Positions 1-7,950 of a stretch of DNA of 64,000 bases are shown in pieces (position 1 is the first letter of the stretch; each line of letters begins with the position of its first letter). Under the pieces are notes generated by a model, which was given only the letters and a program-made list of their open reading frames with translations, was not told the origin of the DNA and ran no database searches. A program made the position numbers and the translations under genes. The DNA is from QKMZ01 sp012965515 (GTDB taxonomy: Bacteria > Cyanobacteriota > Vampirovibrionia > Obscuribacterales > Obscuribacteraceae), in the NCBI GenBank assembly GCA_937879965.1, contig CALFMP010000036.1, forward strand, positions 248,001-312,000, written 5' to 3'.

Positions 1-69
1 GGCGATGCCATGCATCGCCCGGTTTCTATGCCCTGTCCAGCGTAAAAGGGGCGATGCCATGCATCGCCC
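1..69. repeat. two REP-like hairpins
   Basis: Two copies (about 1-20 and 48-69) of a palindrome with arms GGGCGATGC and GCATCGCCC around a CAT loop. The same family recurs at 17475, 21310, 36592 and 46692, often after GTAGG. The first copy is cut by the window edge. They lie in the gap before the first gene, which holds nothing else recognisable. Confidence 0.7.
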
Positions 70-182
70 GCCATCGATGCACAGTCGCAGGCTTGTCAAT
101 TGGAAAACTGTTGGAAGTGCAAGATGTGTATCGGTAAGTTTTATTAGAGTAAAGGTGCAGCTGGCAAGTACGGAGCGGCGTA

Positions 183-809
183 TTGAGAAGGCACATCCTT
201 AAATTCGCAAAGTTCTTCGCTATTCTGTCCTTGGTCGCCATCCTCGGGTTTTCGACTTTCTTCGCATATTGGGGAGTGGTTTATCGCTTGCCTCGCAGCA
301 AGCCGGTTTTGGTGGACCTGCGTTCTGATAAGACCCGCGATAATCCGGCTAACGACCGCAGTTTCATGATTTGCGCGGGACTGGCTAACAACCCTCACGG
401 CTATCCAGGACACTGTTACATAATCTGGGACAGAAGCGTCCCTGAGCGGCTTGAATACACGGTTTCCGACGGTTTTGTGCCTGGGCGCGTTGAGGATTTA
501 GTTCCATCTTTGTATGCGGATATCAAAGGAATAATGGCTGACAATGCGCTTGTCGGCAATATGAGGAACTTTGATTACCTGGGGGTTCGTTTGGACCGTG
601 AGCGGTATCTCAGAGCCAGAGCGGTTCGACAGAAGTATGTGCAAGACCCGACCTTCCATACCGGCGTTCGTGACTGTGTTGCTTACGTCGACGAAATTGC
701 TGCTATAGCTGGATTGAAGACCCCGAAGCGTAAGTTCGTATATCCGCTCGATTACCTGGTAAAGCTGAAAAAGCTTAATGAAGCACACGTAAGCGGGGCG
801 AAAGAATAG
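183..809 (+). CDS. membrane-anchored protein, possible permuted papain-like fold
   Basis: A 208-residue protein starting at TTG, with one hydrophobic segment at about residues 8-32 after a basic start, so probably anchored in the inner membrane with the rest outside the cytoplasm. I do not recognise the family. H77 in a GHCYIIWD context is followed much later by C165 in RDCVAYVDEIA. A His-then-Cys order is seen in circularly permuted NlpC/P60-like (YiiX/LRAT-type) hydrolases, but this is only a pattern resemblance. It is followed 85 bp later by the patatin gene on the same strand. The TTG start is chosen because it keeps the membrane anchor; the next Met is at residue 62. Confidence 0.6.
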   Translation: MRRHILKFAKFFAILSLVAILGFSTFFAYWGVVYRLPRSKPVLVDLRSDKTRDNPANDRSFMICAGLANNPHGYPGHCYIIWDRSVPERLEYTVSDGFVPGRVEDLVPSLYADIKGIMADNALVGNMRNFDYLGVRLDRERYLRARAVRQKYVQDPTFHTGVRDCVAYVDEIAAIAGLKTPKRKFVYPLDYLVKLKKLNEAHVSGAKE

Positions 810-894
810 TGCTGGCTAAGGTTCAGCCTTCAGCGATAGGCTATTCTGTCGGCGACAACAGGCGCGTGACCGATCGCGCCTAAACAGAGGCATT

Positions 895-2133
895 ATGTTG
901 GCTAGAAGAAAGTCGCTCAGTTCATTGTTACTTGCTCTCACTATGGCAGGCGCTCTTTGCCCGCAGGTTTGGGCTGATGAGGTCATCGATCGCAATCCCA
1001 ATCCGCCGGATACCAAGCCTGGTGAGACAACGGTAAATGTCGAGCCGACAAAGAGTTCAACAGATAGTCCAACAGATAGTTCAAGTGCAGCACCGGCAGC
1101 TACGGACTCCAAGGTCCAATACGACAAAGATTCGAAACTCGTTTCGCCTGAATCGATTCCAGTTTCTACGGTGCCCGACAAAGTCGGCATCATAGAAACC
1201 ACGCGAGGCTGGATGGTTGATATTGATCACTGGAAAGCAAAACCAAAACCCGCACGCCCGAAAATTGGTCTAGCGTTGGGCGGTGGCGGCGCTAGAGGCG
1301 CGGCGCACGTACCTGTCATCCGTGCTCTAGAGAAGGAAGGCATCAAATTCGACTATATCGCCGGCACCAGTATCGGTGCCGTAGTTGGCGGGCTCTATGC
1401 AGCCGGTGTCTCACTCGACGACATGGAAGATGAGTTCGAGAACGGCAAACTCATGAGAAATTTCATGACGGTCTCACTTGCTGTGAGAATTGCGGTATCA
1501 CCGGTTTTGCTAATGCCGCGCGTTTTTGGTTCGAAAGAATATGACGGGCTTTACCGCGGAAACAAGTTCCGCAAATACCTTGTAAGAGGTCTTTCCTGCC
1601 ACGATATGAACATCGAGGACTTGAAGATTCCTTTCGCTGCCATATCTCTTAATTTGCTGGATGGCAAGCCTTATATGATCCGCAAAGGAAATCTCGGCTT
1701 TGCAATGCAGGCTAGCTCAGCCGTTCCTGGATTGAGAAAACCGGTGGAAATCGGCGATTATTTATTCGTCGATGGCGGCGTGCTTTGCAATCTGCCAGTG
1801 AAACAGGTGCGCGAAATGGGTGCTGATTTCGTCATAGCGGTAAACATTGACCAGCCTTTCAATGAAGCGAAGAAAGAAGAATTCCGCAAAATCGGAAGTG
1901 TGACTACTCGCATGCTTAATTGGGACCTTTGGGATATGGACCGCCCGCAAGCTGATCTTGCCGATATCACAATCCATCCTGACACTTCGAACGTGAGCCT
2001 GATTTCTACCAAGAAAGCGGATGCACTCAAGTGCGCAAAAGCAGGTGAAAAAGCTGTGCAGGAAGCATTGCCAATTTTGCGCGAGAAGTTGAAGAACTAC
2101 GGCATCGCTCTGAATTCACAGAAGACTGAGTAG
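895..2133 (+). CDS. secreted patatin-like phospholipase (RssA/YlbK type)
   Basis: A 412-residue patatin-family serine hydrolase, expected to cleave acyl chains from lipids. Residues 1-27 form a signal peptide; 30-120 are a Ser/Thr/Pro-rich linker. The catalytic domain then shows the oxyanion loop GGGGAR (about 129-134), the nucleophile motif GTSIG with Ser159, and the DGG motif with Asp293, giving the Ser-Asp dyad. The ATG at 895 is preceded by AGAGG. The signal peptide places the enzyme in the periplasm or outside the cell, unlike cytoplasmic RssA homologues. Family assignment is firm; the lipid substrate cannot be read from sequence. Confidence 0.93.
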   Translation: MLARRKSLSSLLLALTMAGALCPQVWADEVIDRNPNPPDTKPGETTVNVEPTKSSTDSPTDSSSAAPAATDSKVQYDKDSKLVSPESIPVSTVPDKVGIIETTRGWMVDIDHWKAKPKPARPKIGLALGGGGARGAAHVPVIRALEKEGIKFDYIAGTSIGAVVGGLYAAGVSLDDMEDEFENGKLMRNFMTVSLAVRIAVSPVLLMPRVFGSKEYDGLYRGNKFRKYLVRGLSCHDMNIEDLKIPFAAISLNLLDGKPYMIRKGNLGFAMQASSAVPGLRKPVEIGDYLFVDGGVLCNLPVKQVREMGADFVIAVNIDQPFNEAKKEEFRKIGSVTTRMLNWDLWDMDRPQADLADITIHPDTSNVSLISTKKADALKCAKAGEKAVQEALPILREKLKNYGIALNSQKTE

Positions 2134-2155
2134 GCTTCTCTTTAAGTAATTGCGA

Positions 2156-2242
2156 GTAAGGCGCATGCATGCAATGCGTCCCTACGCTTCACTGTAGGGG
2201 TAGAAGGCTGCGAGCCGGGAGATGCATGGCAACGCCCCTACG
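2156..2242. repeat. REP-like palindromes between convergent genes
   Basis: A compound of two palindromic blocks: 2160-2180 around GCGCATGCATGCAATGCG, and 2194-2242, whose ends GTAGGGG and CCCCTAC pair. It fills the 110-bp gap between the convergent patatin gene and the minus-strand cassette and could serve as a bidirectional terminator. Confidence 0.55.
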
Positions 2243-2247
2243 ATTGT

Positions 2248-2889
2248 CTACGAGAACCAGCTGCTGGAGACTGCCTCGTTTGCAGGTGCTGCGACGCGGC
2301 TCTTCAGAATTGCATTCAGTCCTGAATGTGTTTGTTTTGAATTTTGAGCTTGATGTGCCGAAACTGGTGCAGCCAACGCAGTGAAATCGACAACTGTGAC
2401 TACACCTTCGTCGCCGTCCTCATCTTGCACAATGAAGGAATTGATGGGCGCGGTGTAGTTGGGTGAAGTCTGGCGCTGAGCTTCCATCTCTGCGAAATCT
2501 TTGGGCATGTGAGCGGCGTAAACTTGAGCCAATTCTTGTGCGAATGTCTGCGCTGCCAAATCCTGTGGCATCGGTTGAATCGGCATGATTGGAGCAACTT
2601 TCTCTGCTCGCGCTTGATGCATCTGCTCAACGTAGGGCGGCACTTGCGGAACAAACAGATTTGCGTTGGGCACTACAGCTTGAATGTGCTCATAGTCGTC
2701 ATTAACCACATCGGCCATTTTGGAAAGCAATGAATAGCAAGTTTCTTCTTCAATGGCCAGCGGAATGTCGGATACCGACATGGTGGCATCAAATGACTTG
2801 CCCTGGTCCGACGACGACAAAGGTGGTGGCATGAAGGAGAATCTCTCTTCTTCTCGCTTTACCGTTCTCGGCGGGTCCATGTTGAGCAT
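2248..2889 (-). CDS. small acidic/proline-rich protein matching the tail of the B2 cassette protein
   Basis: A 213-residue soluble protein without signal peptide or membrane segment. Its last 50 residues (VVDFT, then LNAILKSR, ending SSSWFS) match the end of the 831-residue protein at 9771-12266 (VADFT, LNHALGTVLRQR, ending SNSWWS). In cassette 2 this gene therefore seems to be the detached form of what is a C-terminal extension in cassette 1. The ATG at 2889 is preferred over a TTG three bases upstream because GAGGA precedes it at good spacing. It is the last gene of the minus-strand cluster and has its own promoter of the shared type. Function unknown. Confidence 0.75.
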   Translation of the reverse strand: MLNMDPPRTVKREEERFSFMPPPLSSSDQGKSFDATMSVSDIPLAIEEETCYSLLSKMADVVNDDYEHIQAVVPNANLFVPQVPPYVEQMHQARAEKVAPIMPIQPMPQDLAAQTFAQELAQVYAAHMPKDFAEMEAQRQTSPNYTAPINSFIVQDEDGDEGVVTVVDFTALAAPVSAHQAQNSKQTHSGLNAILKSRVAAPANEAVSSSWFS

Positions 2890-2931
2890 CAATGATTCCT
2901 CAGGGCTTCTGACTTCGAAGGGGATGAATTG

Positions 2932-2965
2932 ATAGTAAATGGGGGTGAGTTAATTTTCCGTGAAC
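2932..2965 (-). promoter_or_regulatory. cassette-type promoter of the 213-residue protein gene
   Basis: Read on the minus strand: GTTCAC (2965-2960), 5 bp, ATTAAC (a degenerate TTTCAC), 11 bp, then TACTAT (2937-2932) as -10, about 43 bp before the start codon. The spacing is identical to the three other promoters of this cluster. Confidence 0.6.
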
Positions 2966-3087
2966 ATCTTTTTGATTTGCAGATTTTTCAAAAGATATTT
3001 TAGTTCCGGAGATCCTTGGATTGAATAGTTTGTGTCTTTTGATTCCTTTGTTTCTGTTGCTCTCAGTTTGACAGAAACTTGTTGCAG

Positions 3088-4899
3088 CTATGTAACTACG
3101 GTCTGGTTTCCTGTCATCGGAGGCATTTTTGTTGCAGACTCAGGAGCCATCCACTCTCCGGTCACAGGGTTGAAGGTTCTGATGCTGGCGTGGCGGTATT
3201 GGGATATGACATTTGGATCGATGCCTTCCAGTCCTTCGAAACCTTGAACTCCCAGAAGTCTGCCGGTGCTCGCAACTTCTTGCGGTGGAAGCGGTACGAG
3301 TGCCGGGTCGACGCTTGCAACTCTGATTGGTTTGTTAGGAACTGTCAAAATTGCCGGGGCTTTGCTTGGTTTGCGAACTCCGTTTTCATCAAACTCAGCG
3401 CTTGCCACTTGCGGTTTCGGCAGCAGTGGTGTTCTTGCCGCGACTCTGGTCGGTGTTTCGTCCGGTGCAATCGCCGGCGTGCTGGGTGTCGCGTTCGGTG
3501 TGGTGTTGTTTTGGTTGTTGCTCTTTCCGGATTTGCCGCTCTGTCCACCCTTGCCGCCTTTTCCGCCACCTTGTGCTTGCTTGGCTGCTTGGGCTCCGAG
3601 TCTTTCGGCTTGCATTGCTGCACCGCGCATCATACCTGCGAAATCGAATGCATATCTGACGGCTGCGGTTGCGAGGAAATTGCAAGCAGTGACGATGTAG
3701 AGACCGGAGGAAGCTTCACTTTTAGTAAGAGCGATGATGAGAATGACTACGTTCCAGAAGAAGGACCAGAATGCCAGAGTGATTACACCTTCACACCAGG
3801 CTGGGAACGCATCTCTGAAGATTTTCATCGGCCATGTCCAGAGCGCTGCCATGATTGGTCCGACGAAGAACAGGTAGTACATGAATGCCATTTGGAAGGC
3901 GGTGAGGATGGACCATGCAGTGTTGATGCCTGCGTTGGTCATGTTCATTGCCATGCGCATTCCGAGCGAACCTTGGGGCATGGTGTTGTCATCGCGATTG
4001 GCCGGAACGAGATTGAGTCCGACACAAGGATCAACCAACTTGCCCCAGATCATGCCTTCTGCTTTGGCGAAGGGCTCACTTCCGCGAGGGGAAGTGTCTG
4101 CTTGCGGGAGATTCGCCATGCTGCCTTCGTTTTCGGAGAGGTAGCGAACGCCGAAAGCACGGATTTCTGCGCACATCGCATCTTGGTACATGTCGGTGCC
4201 TTGAATGCGGCGGTACTCGGAAGCGATTGTGTACTGGAGGCTGTTGCCGAGGTCGATTGAATAATTGACGACGAGATAAGTGCTGGGGACGAGAAAAATA
4301 CCGATGATTGCGCGTTGGATGCCTTCCAGTGGGCTGGCTTGACCGGCCATCAAAGGGTTGCCTTGGGCGATGATTGCTCTTACTTGCGTCAGCACTGCGC
4401 CCGGAAGAATGAGGAGCAGCGCCATTGGTACAAAGAAGCTGTCACGCAATCTGTTCCAGCGGTTGCCACCTTCGGTGGTGAAGTTCTTCATCACGCGTTG
4501 GCAGTAATCGATGGCTTGAATAGCTTGTTCGCGAGCGATATCACCAGCGTTGTTGCCGGCTTGGTTGGACTGTGCTTGCTGGGTGGCTTGTGCTTGCGGG
4601 GCGACGTTGCTCGGCTTCTTGGATTTTGCTACTTGTCTGTCAGCTCTGTTTTCCATAACACGAGCTTGCTGTGTGTTGTTCCACAGTCCGGGAACCAGCT
4701 TCAGTTGTTCAGCCGTTGCGTCCAGATTGATCAAGCCAGTGTTTATGACGTGGTTTCTGTCTTGAACAGAGAGCGGGTCACCTTTTGCACTGGCATCAAA
4801 GCAAAAAGCAGTCACCGCAAACAGTGCTGCCATCGATGCAAGTACAACCGACTTGACTGACTTGTTATCGGTAAATACCGAAGAAACGCTGCGTGTCAT
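3088..4899 (-). CDS. polytopic membrane protein, B family (B4)
   Basis: A 603-residue protein. A signal-like hydrophobic stretch lies at 17-38. The conserved B core begins near residue 113 (NQAGN, DIARE, AIDYC, NFTTEGGNRWNR) and runs to about 425 with five predicted membrane segments. Between segments 2 and 3 is a roughly 100-residue loop with MYxDAMCAEIRAFG, RYLSENEGS, WGKLxDPCxGL and NRDD. Two invariant Cys in this loop could form a disulfide. A Gly/Lys-rich linker (about 440-460) and a Pro-rich tail with a PVTGEW motif follow. The tail resembles part of the longer tail of B2. Topology recalls VirB6/TrbL channel proteins, but no other secretion gene is present. Function unknown. Confidence 0.85.
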   Translation of the reverse strand: MTRSVSSVFTDNKSVKSVVLASMAALFAVTAFCFDASAKGDPLSVQDRNHVINTGLINLDATAEQLKLVPGLWNNTQQARVMENRADRQVAKSKKPSNVAPQAQATQQAQSNQAGNNAGDIAREQAIQAIDYCQRVMKNFTTEGGNRWNRLRDSFFVPMALLLILPGAVLTQVRAIIAQGNPLMAGQASPLEGIQRAIIGIFLVPSTYLVVNYSIDLGNSLQYTIASEYRRIQGTDMYQDAMCAEIRAFGVRYLSENEGSMANLPQADTSPRGSEPFAKAEGMIWGKLVDPCVGLNLVPANRDDNTMPQGSLGMRMAMNMTNAGINTAWSILTAFQMAFMYYLFFVGPIMAALWTWPMKIFRDAFPAWCEGVITLAFWSFFWNVVILIIALTKSEASSGLYIVTACNFLATAAVRYAFDFAGMMRGAAMQAERLGAQAAKQAQGGGKGGKGGQSGKSGKSNNQNNTTPNATPSTPAIAPDETPTRVAARTPLLPKPQVASAEFDENGVRKPSKAPAILTVPNKPIRVASVDPALVPLPPQEVASTGRLLGVQGFEGLEGIDPNVISQYRHASIRTFNPVTGEWMAPESATKMPPMTGNQTVVT

Positions 4900-4932
4900 G
4901 TATGCAGTGCCTGGGGGGTGGGGGACCTTTAG

Positions 4933-4966
4933 ATATTAAAGAGGAGATCGTGAAAACCACGTGAAC
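4933..4966 (-). promoter_or_regulatory. cassette-type promoter of B4
   Basis: Minus strand: GTTCAC (4966-4961), 5 bp, TTTCAC (4955-4950), 11 bp, TAATAT (4938-4933) as -10. The half-sites are 11 bp apart, as in PhoB/OmpR-type boxes that replace the -35. An extra pair with core GTTCACGCT (plus strand, 5016-5021 and 5028-5033, 12 bp apart) lies about 50 bp further upstream in the same 279-bp gap. Confidence 0.7.
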
Positions 4967-5178
4967 GCCCAAAGACGGGCGCCCCTGACTGTTTTGCTTT
5001 CTGGGTGGCAAGGATGTTCACGCTGGCGTTCACGCTAAAACTCACTCGCTTTCCCGCGAGAATTAATCTGTTTTTTTTTCCGGCATTATGCAGCGTTCGT
5101 TACGCACAAAATGACTTGCACCAAATGACAGAATTTGAGCTTACAAAATTGCGGATTAATTTTTGTCGTGAGCTGAGG

Positions 5179-7920
5179 CTACTTGCTGTCCCCCGCTTTG
5201 TCAGCCAATTCAGCCGCTTTCTGACCGGCAGCCTTGACGAGTCCACCGAAGTCGAACGCGTATTTGACCGATGCCGTGGCGAGGAAGTTGATGGCTGTCA
5301 CCATGAAGATACCGGTGTCATCTGTTCCTTTGAAGCAGGCCAAAAGCAGTATCGTGGTGCTCCAGAACAAGCTCCAGAAGCACAGAGTTATCACACCTTC
5401 GACCCAACTGCCGAATGCGTCTCGGAGGAACTTCATCGGCCACACCCAGAGAGCCGCCATGATTGGCCCCACGAAGAACAGATAGTAGAAAAATGCCATT
5501 TGGAATGCACAGAGAATTGACCAACCAGTGCACATCGCAGCGTTGGTAGTGTTTAGAAGCGAGCGCACCGCAACGTTGGATGACTCTATACTGGCGTCGT
5601 CTCTGTTGGCCGGCACCAGGTGAAGTCCGGAGCAGGGGTCTTCCAATTTGCCCCAGATACGCGCTTCTGCTTTTGCGAAAATACCCTGCGGGTTGCGTGG
5701 AGTGAAGTCCCACGGCGGTGTATTCAGCGAGCTGTCGTTCTCTGACAGATAGCGTGGACCGAAGGCGCGAATTTCTGCGCACATCGCGTCCTCGTACATG
5801 TCTGTCGAGAATAATCGCCTGTACTCACTGGCAATCGTGAATTGAATACTGTTGCCTAAGTCGATTGCGTAATTGCAAATCAAATAGCTTCCCGGGATTA
5901 GGAAAACCGCGATCATGCCTCGCTGCATCCCATCAATCGGGCTGACTTGCCCGACAATAGGCGAACCCTGCGAAATAATTGCACGCACCTGGCAGACGAC
6001 TGCGCCCGGAAGCAAGATGAGAATTGCCATCGGAACGAAAACACCATCGCGGAATCTGTTCCACTTATTGCCGCCTTCGGTCGTGAAATTCCTCATGAAA
6101 CGCGAGCAGTAGTCGATAGCTTGCACTGCTTGTTCTCTGGCTATGTCGGCAGCGGAGTTGCCGGCTTGGTTGGCTTGAGCCTGTCCAGCCGCTTTTGCCG
6201 ATGGCGTCGAGTTTTTGGGTTGACGAGCCAACCCGGCCATTCGCTCTGCCGCCAAGAATTGGGTCTTCTGAATTTGATCGTTCGTAGCCAGAGCTGTGTC
6301 GGCTGCCAGGGCTTTTGCCTTTGCCGCCGCCTCTCTCATGTAGGTCGTTTTGTAGACCTCGTTCTGAAGAATATTTGCGTTGTTCTGTCGGTTCTGGTTC
6401 TGGCTTTGCTGATTGCCTTGCGACTGTCCACCACCGTTGTTGCCGCCATTGTTATTGCCGCCGTTGCCACCGCCGGCGTTATTGCCGCCGCCGTTGTTTC
6501 CTCCGAAAACGCCGCCGCCTTGAGGCAAGTATTGTTGGAGTTGTTGTTGCAGCGTCTGATTATTAGGCTGTTGCTGCAGAGCATTCTGCATGGCGTGTTG
6601 TTGAGCCCGGCGCTGTGCTGCCAGACCTTGGGCCGTGCGCTGCTGCGGTGTGAGCTGTTGCTGGTTCGTTTGTGCTCCTTGCGGATTTGTGATTCGCCCC
6701 GGTTGCCCAAGCTGACCGGTCGGCAGCGGTGTGCCCACTCCGCCTTGCGGCAATGGTCCTTGCGCAAAGGGCGGCAGGTTTCCTAATTGAGGAAATTGCG
6801 GCAATTGAATTTGCGGAAACGGAAGTTGGGGAAGCTGAATTTGAGGGCCGTTTGGCAGTTGAAGCGTGGGCAGGTTTGCTGAAACATTCGGCAGTTGACC
6901 TTGAACGCTCGGCACTTGACCTTGAACGCTCGGCACTTGACCTTGAACGTTCACACCCAGTCTCGGCACTTGCGCTCTCAGTTGCGGCGTTTGACCTCGC
7001 AGTGTGCCCAACTGTCCGCTGACTCTGACGTTTCCACTGACTGAGCCATTCGAATTGGCCTGAACGTTTCCGCTTACTCCATTGGAACTACCGCGTACAC
7101 TGGCGCTTACGCCGCCGTTGGAATTGCCGCGCACGTTGCCACTTACTGAACCGTTGGCACTGCCACGGACGCTTCCATTTACTGATCCGTTGCCATTGCC
7201 GCGGACGCTTCCATTTACTCCGGCACTGGCACTGACCTGGCCGTTTCCATTTCCGCCGCCACCAATAGTGGCCTGTCCATTTGCATTTAGACTGTTTCCA
7301 CCGGCGCTTCCGTTTACGCTTCCACTAACGCTTCCTTGTCCTTGCCCGTTGGAGCCGAAAGCTGTGAAACCGACCTGACTGCCCGGCGTAGTCGTACTGA
7401 AGGCGCTCTGACCCTGGGTGCTATTGCCTTTCTTTTTGTTCTTCAGTTTGGCAACCTTGCCCTGACCGCTCTGCTCATCTTGAGACTGATCCTGCTTTTG
7501 AGCTTGTGTCGGATTTTGTCGAAGCAGCTGCAATAAGGATTGCATCTGACTTTGCTTCTGTACTTGATTTAGTAAGGCTTGTTGACGTTGCAATTCCTGT
7601 TGCGCAGACCCCGGTGTTGATCCTTGCGCGGAATTACCACCTGAAGCCGAACTGCCGCCCTGTGCCGATGACGAACCTTTGGAGCCCGAACCGCCTGCCG
7701 AAGTTGCAGTGCAAGGAGGTTTCGCGCCCATCGAACCCTTCTTACAATTGTATTGCGATTTCTTTTGGCAGGAATTTTGCGCAGCGGCTTTCTTGTGTTG
7801 CGTTGCCCCGTTCTCACAAGACCGCGTCTGCGCTGAAGCACTTATCGTTGTTAGTAAAATCGCACCCAGTGCCAGCAAACTGCAGGCGGTTGATAATCTT
7901 CGGTATTTCAAGTCATTCAC
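5179..7920 (-). CDS. polytopic membrane protein, B family, with giant low-complexity N-terminus (B3)
   Basis: A 913-residue protein from the GTG at 7920, which follows GGAG. A TTG 27 bases upstream is possible but would put residues before the signal peptide (about 10-31, ending SASA). Residues about 40-560 are Gln/Gly/Ser/Asn-rich: Cys-containing start, Gln-rich stretch, Gly-Asn-Ser repeats built on GSVxGNVRG, three QGQVPSV units, then Pro/Leu and Gly/Asn-rich parts. The B core with five membrane segments fills the last 310 residues (AIDYCSR, NFTTEGGNKWNR, MYEDAMCAEIRAFG, DPCSGL). It lacks the C-terminal tail of B2 and B4. It starts 30 bp after A2 ends, so the two are probably cotranscribed. 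Function unknown. Confidence 0.85.
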   Translation of the reverse strand: MNDLKYRRLSTACSLLALGAILLTTISASAQTRSCENGATQHKKAAAQNSCQKKSQYNCKKGSMGAKPPCTATSAGGSGSKGSSSAQGGSSASGGNSAQGSTPGSAQQELQRQQALLNQVQKQSQMQSLLQLLRQNPTQAQKQDQSQDEQSGQGKVAKLKNKKKGNSTQGQSAFSTTTPGSQVGFTAFGSNGQGQGSVSGSVNGSAGGNSLNANGQATIGGGGNGNGQVSASAGVNGSVRGNGNGSVNGSVRGSANGSVSGNVRGNSNGGVSASVRGSSNGVSGNVQANSNGSVSGNVRVSGQLGTLRGQTPQLRAQVPRLGVNVQGQVPSVQGQVPSVQGQLPNVSANLPTLQLPNGPQIQLPQLPFPQIQLPQFPQLGNLPPFAQGPLPQGGVGTPLPTGQLGQPGRITNPQGAQTNQQQLTPQQRTAQGLAAQRRAQQHAMQNALQQQPNNQTLQQQLQQYLPQGGGVFGGNNGGGNNAGGGNGGNNNGGNNGGGQSQGNQQSQNQNRQNNANILQNEVYKTTYMREAAAKAKALAADTALATNDQIQKTQFLAAERMAGLARQPKNSTPSAKAAGQAQANQAGNSAADIAREQAVQAIDYCSRFMRNFTTEGGNKWNRFRDGVFVPMAILILLPGAVVCQVRAIISQGSPIVGQVSPIDGMQRGMIAVFLIPGSYLICNYAIDLGNSIQFTIASEYRRLFSTDMYEDAMCAEIRAFGPRYLSENDSSLNTPPWDFTPRNPQGIFAKAEARIWGKLEDPCSGLHLVPANRDDASIESSNVAVRSLLNTTNAAMCTGWSILCAFQMAFFYYLFFVGPIMAALWVWPMKFLRDAFGSWVEGVITLCFWSLFWSTTILLLACFKGTDDTGIFMVTAINFLATASVKYAFDFGGLVKAAGQKAAELADKAGDSK
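6889..6951. repeat. three 21-bp tandem repeats inside B3
   Basis: Units at 6889-6909, 6910-6930 and 6931-6951 (plus strand CGGCACTTGACCTTGAACGCT with few changes) encode the heptad QGQVPSV three times. Near identity suggests recent slippage. Confidence 0.85.
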
Positions 7921-7950
7921 GTTTGAATTTCTCCGGGTGAAAACCAATGA

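Noticed and set aside
3079..4260. 393-codon plus-strand ORF
   Set aside because: Lies wholly antisense to the B4 gene, which has clear membrane segments and paralogs; the translation is Cys/Arg-rich and not protein-like.
5947..6786. 279-codon plus-strand ORF
   Set aside because: Antisense shadow of the B3 gene; its character follows the repeat-rich opposite strand.
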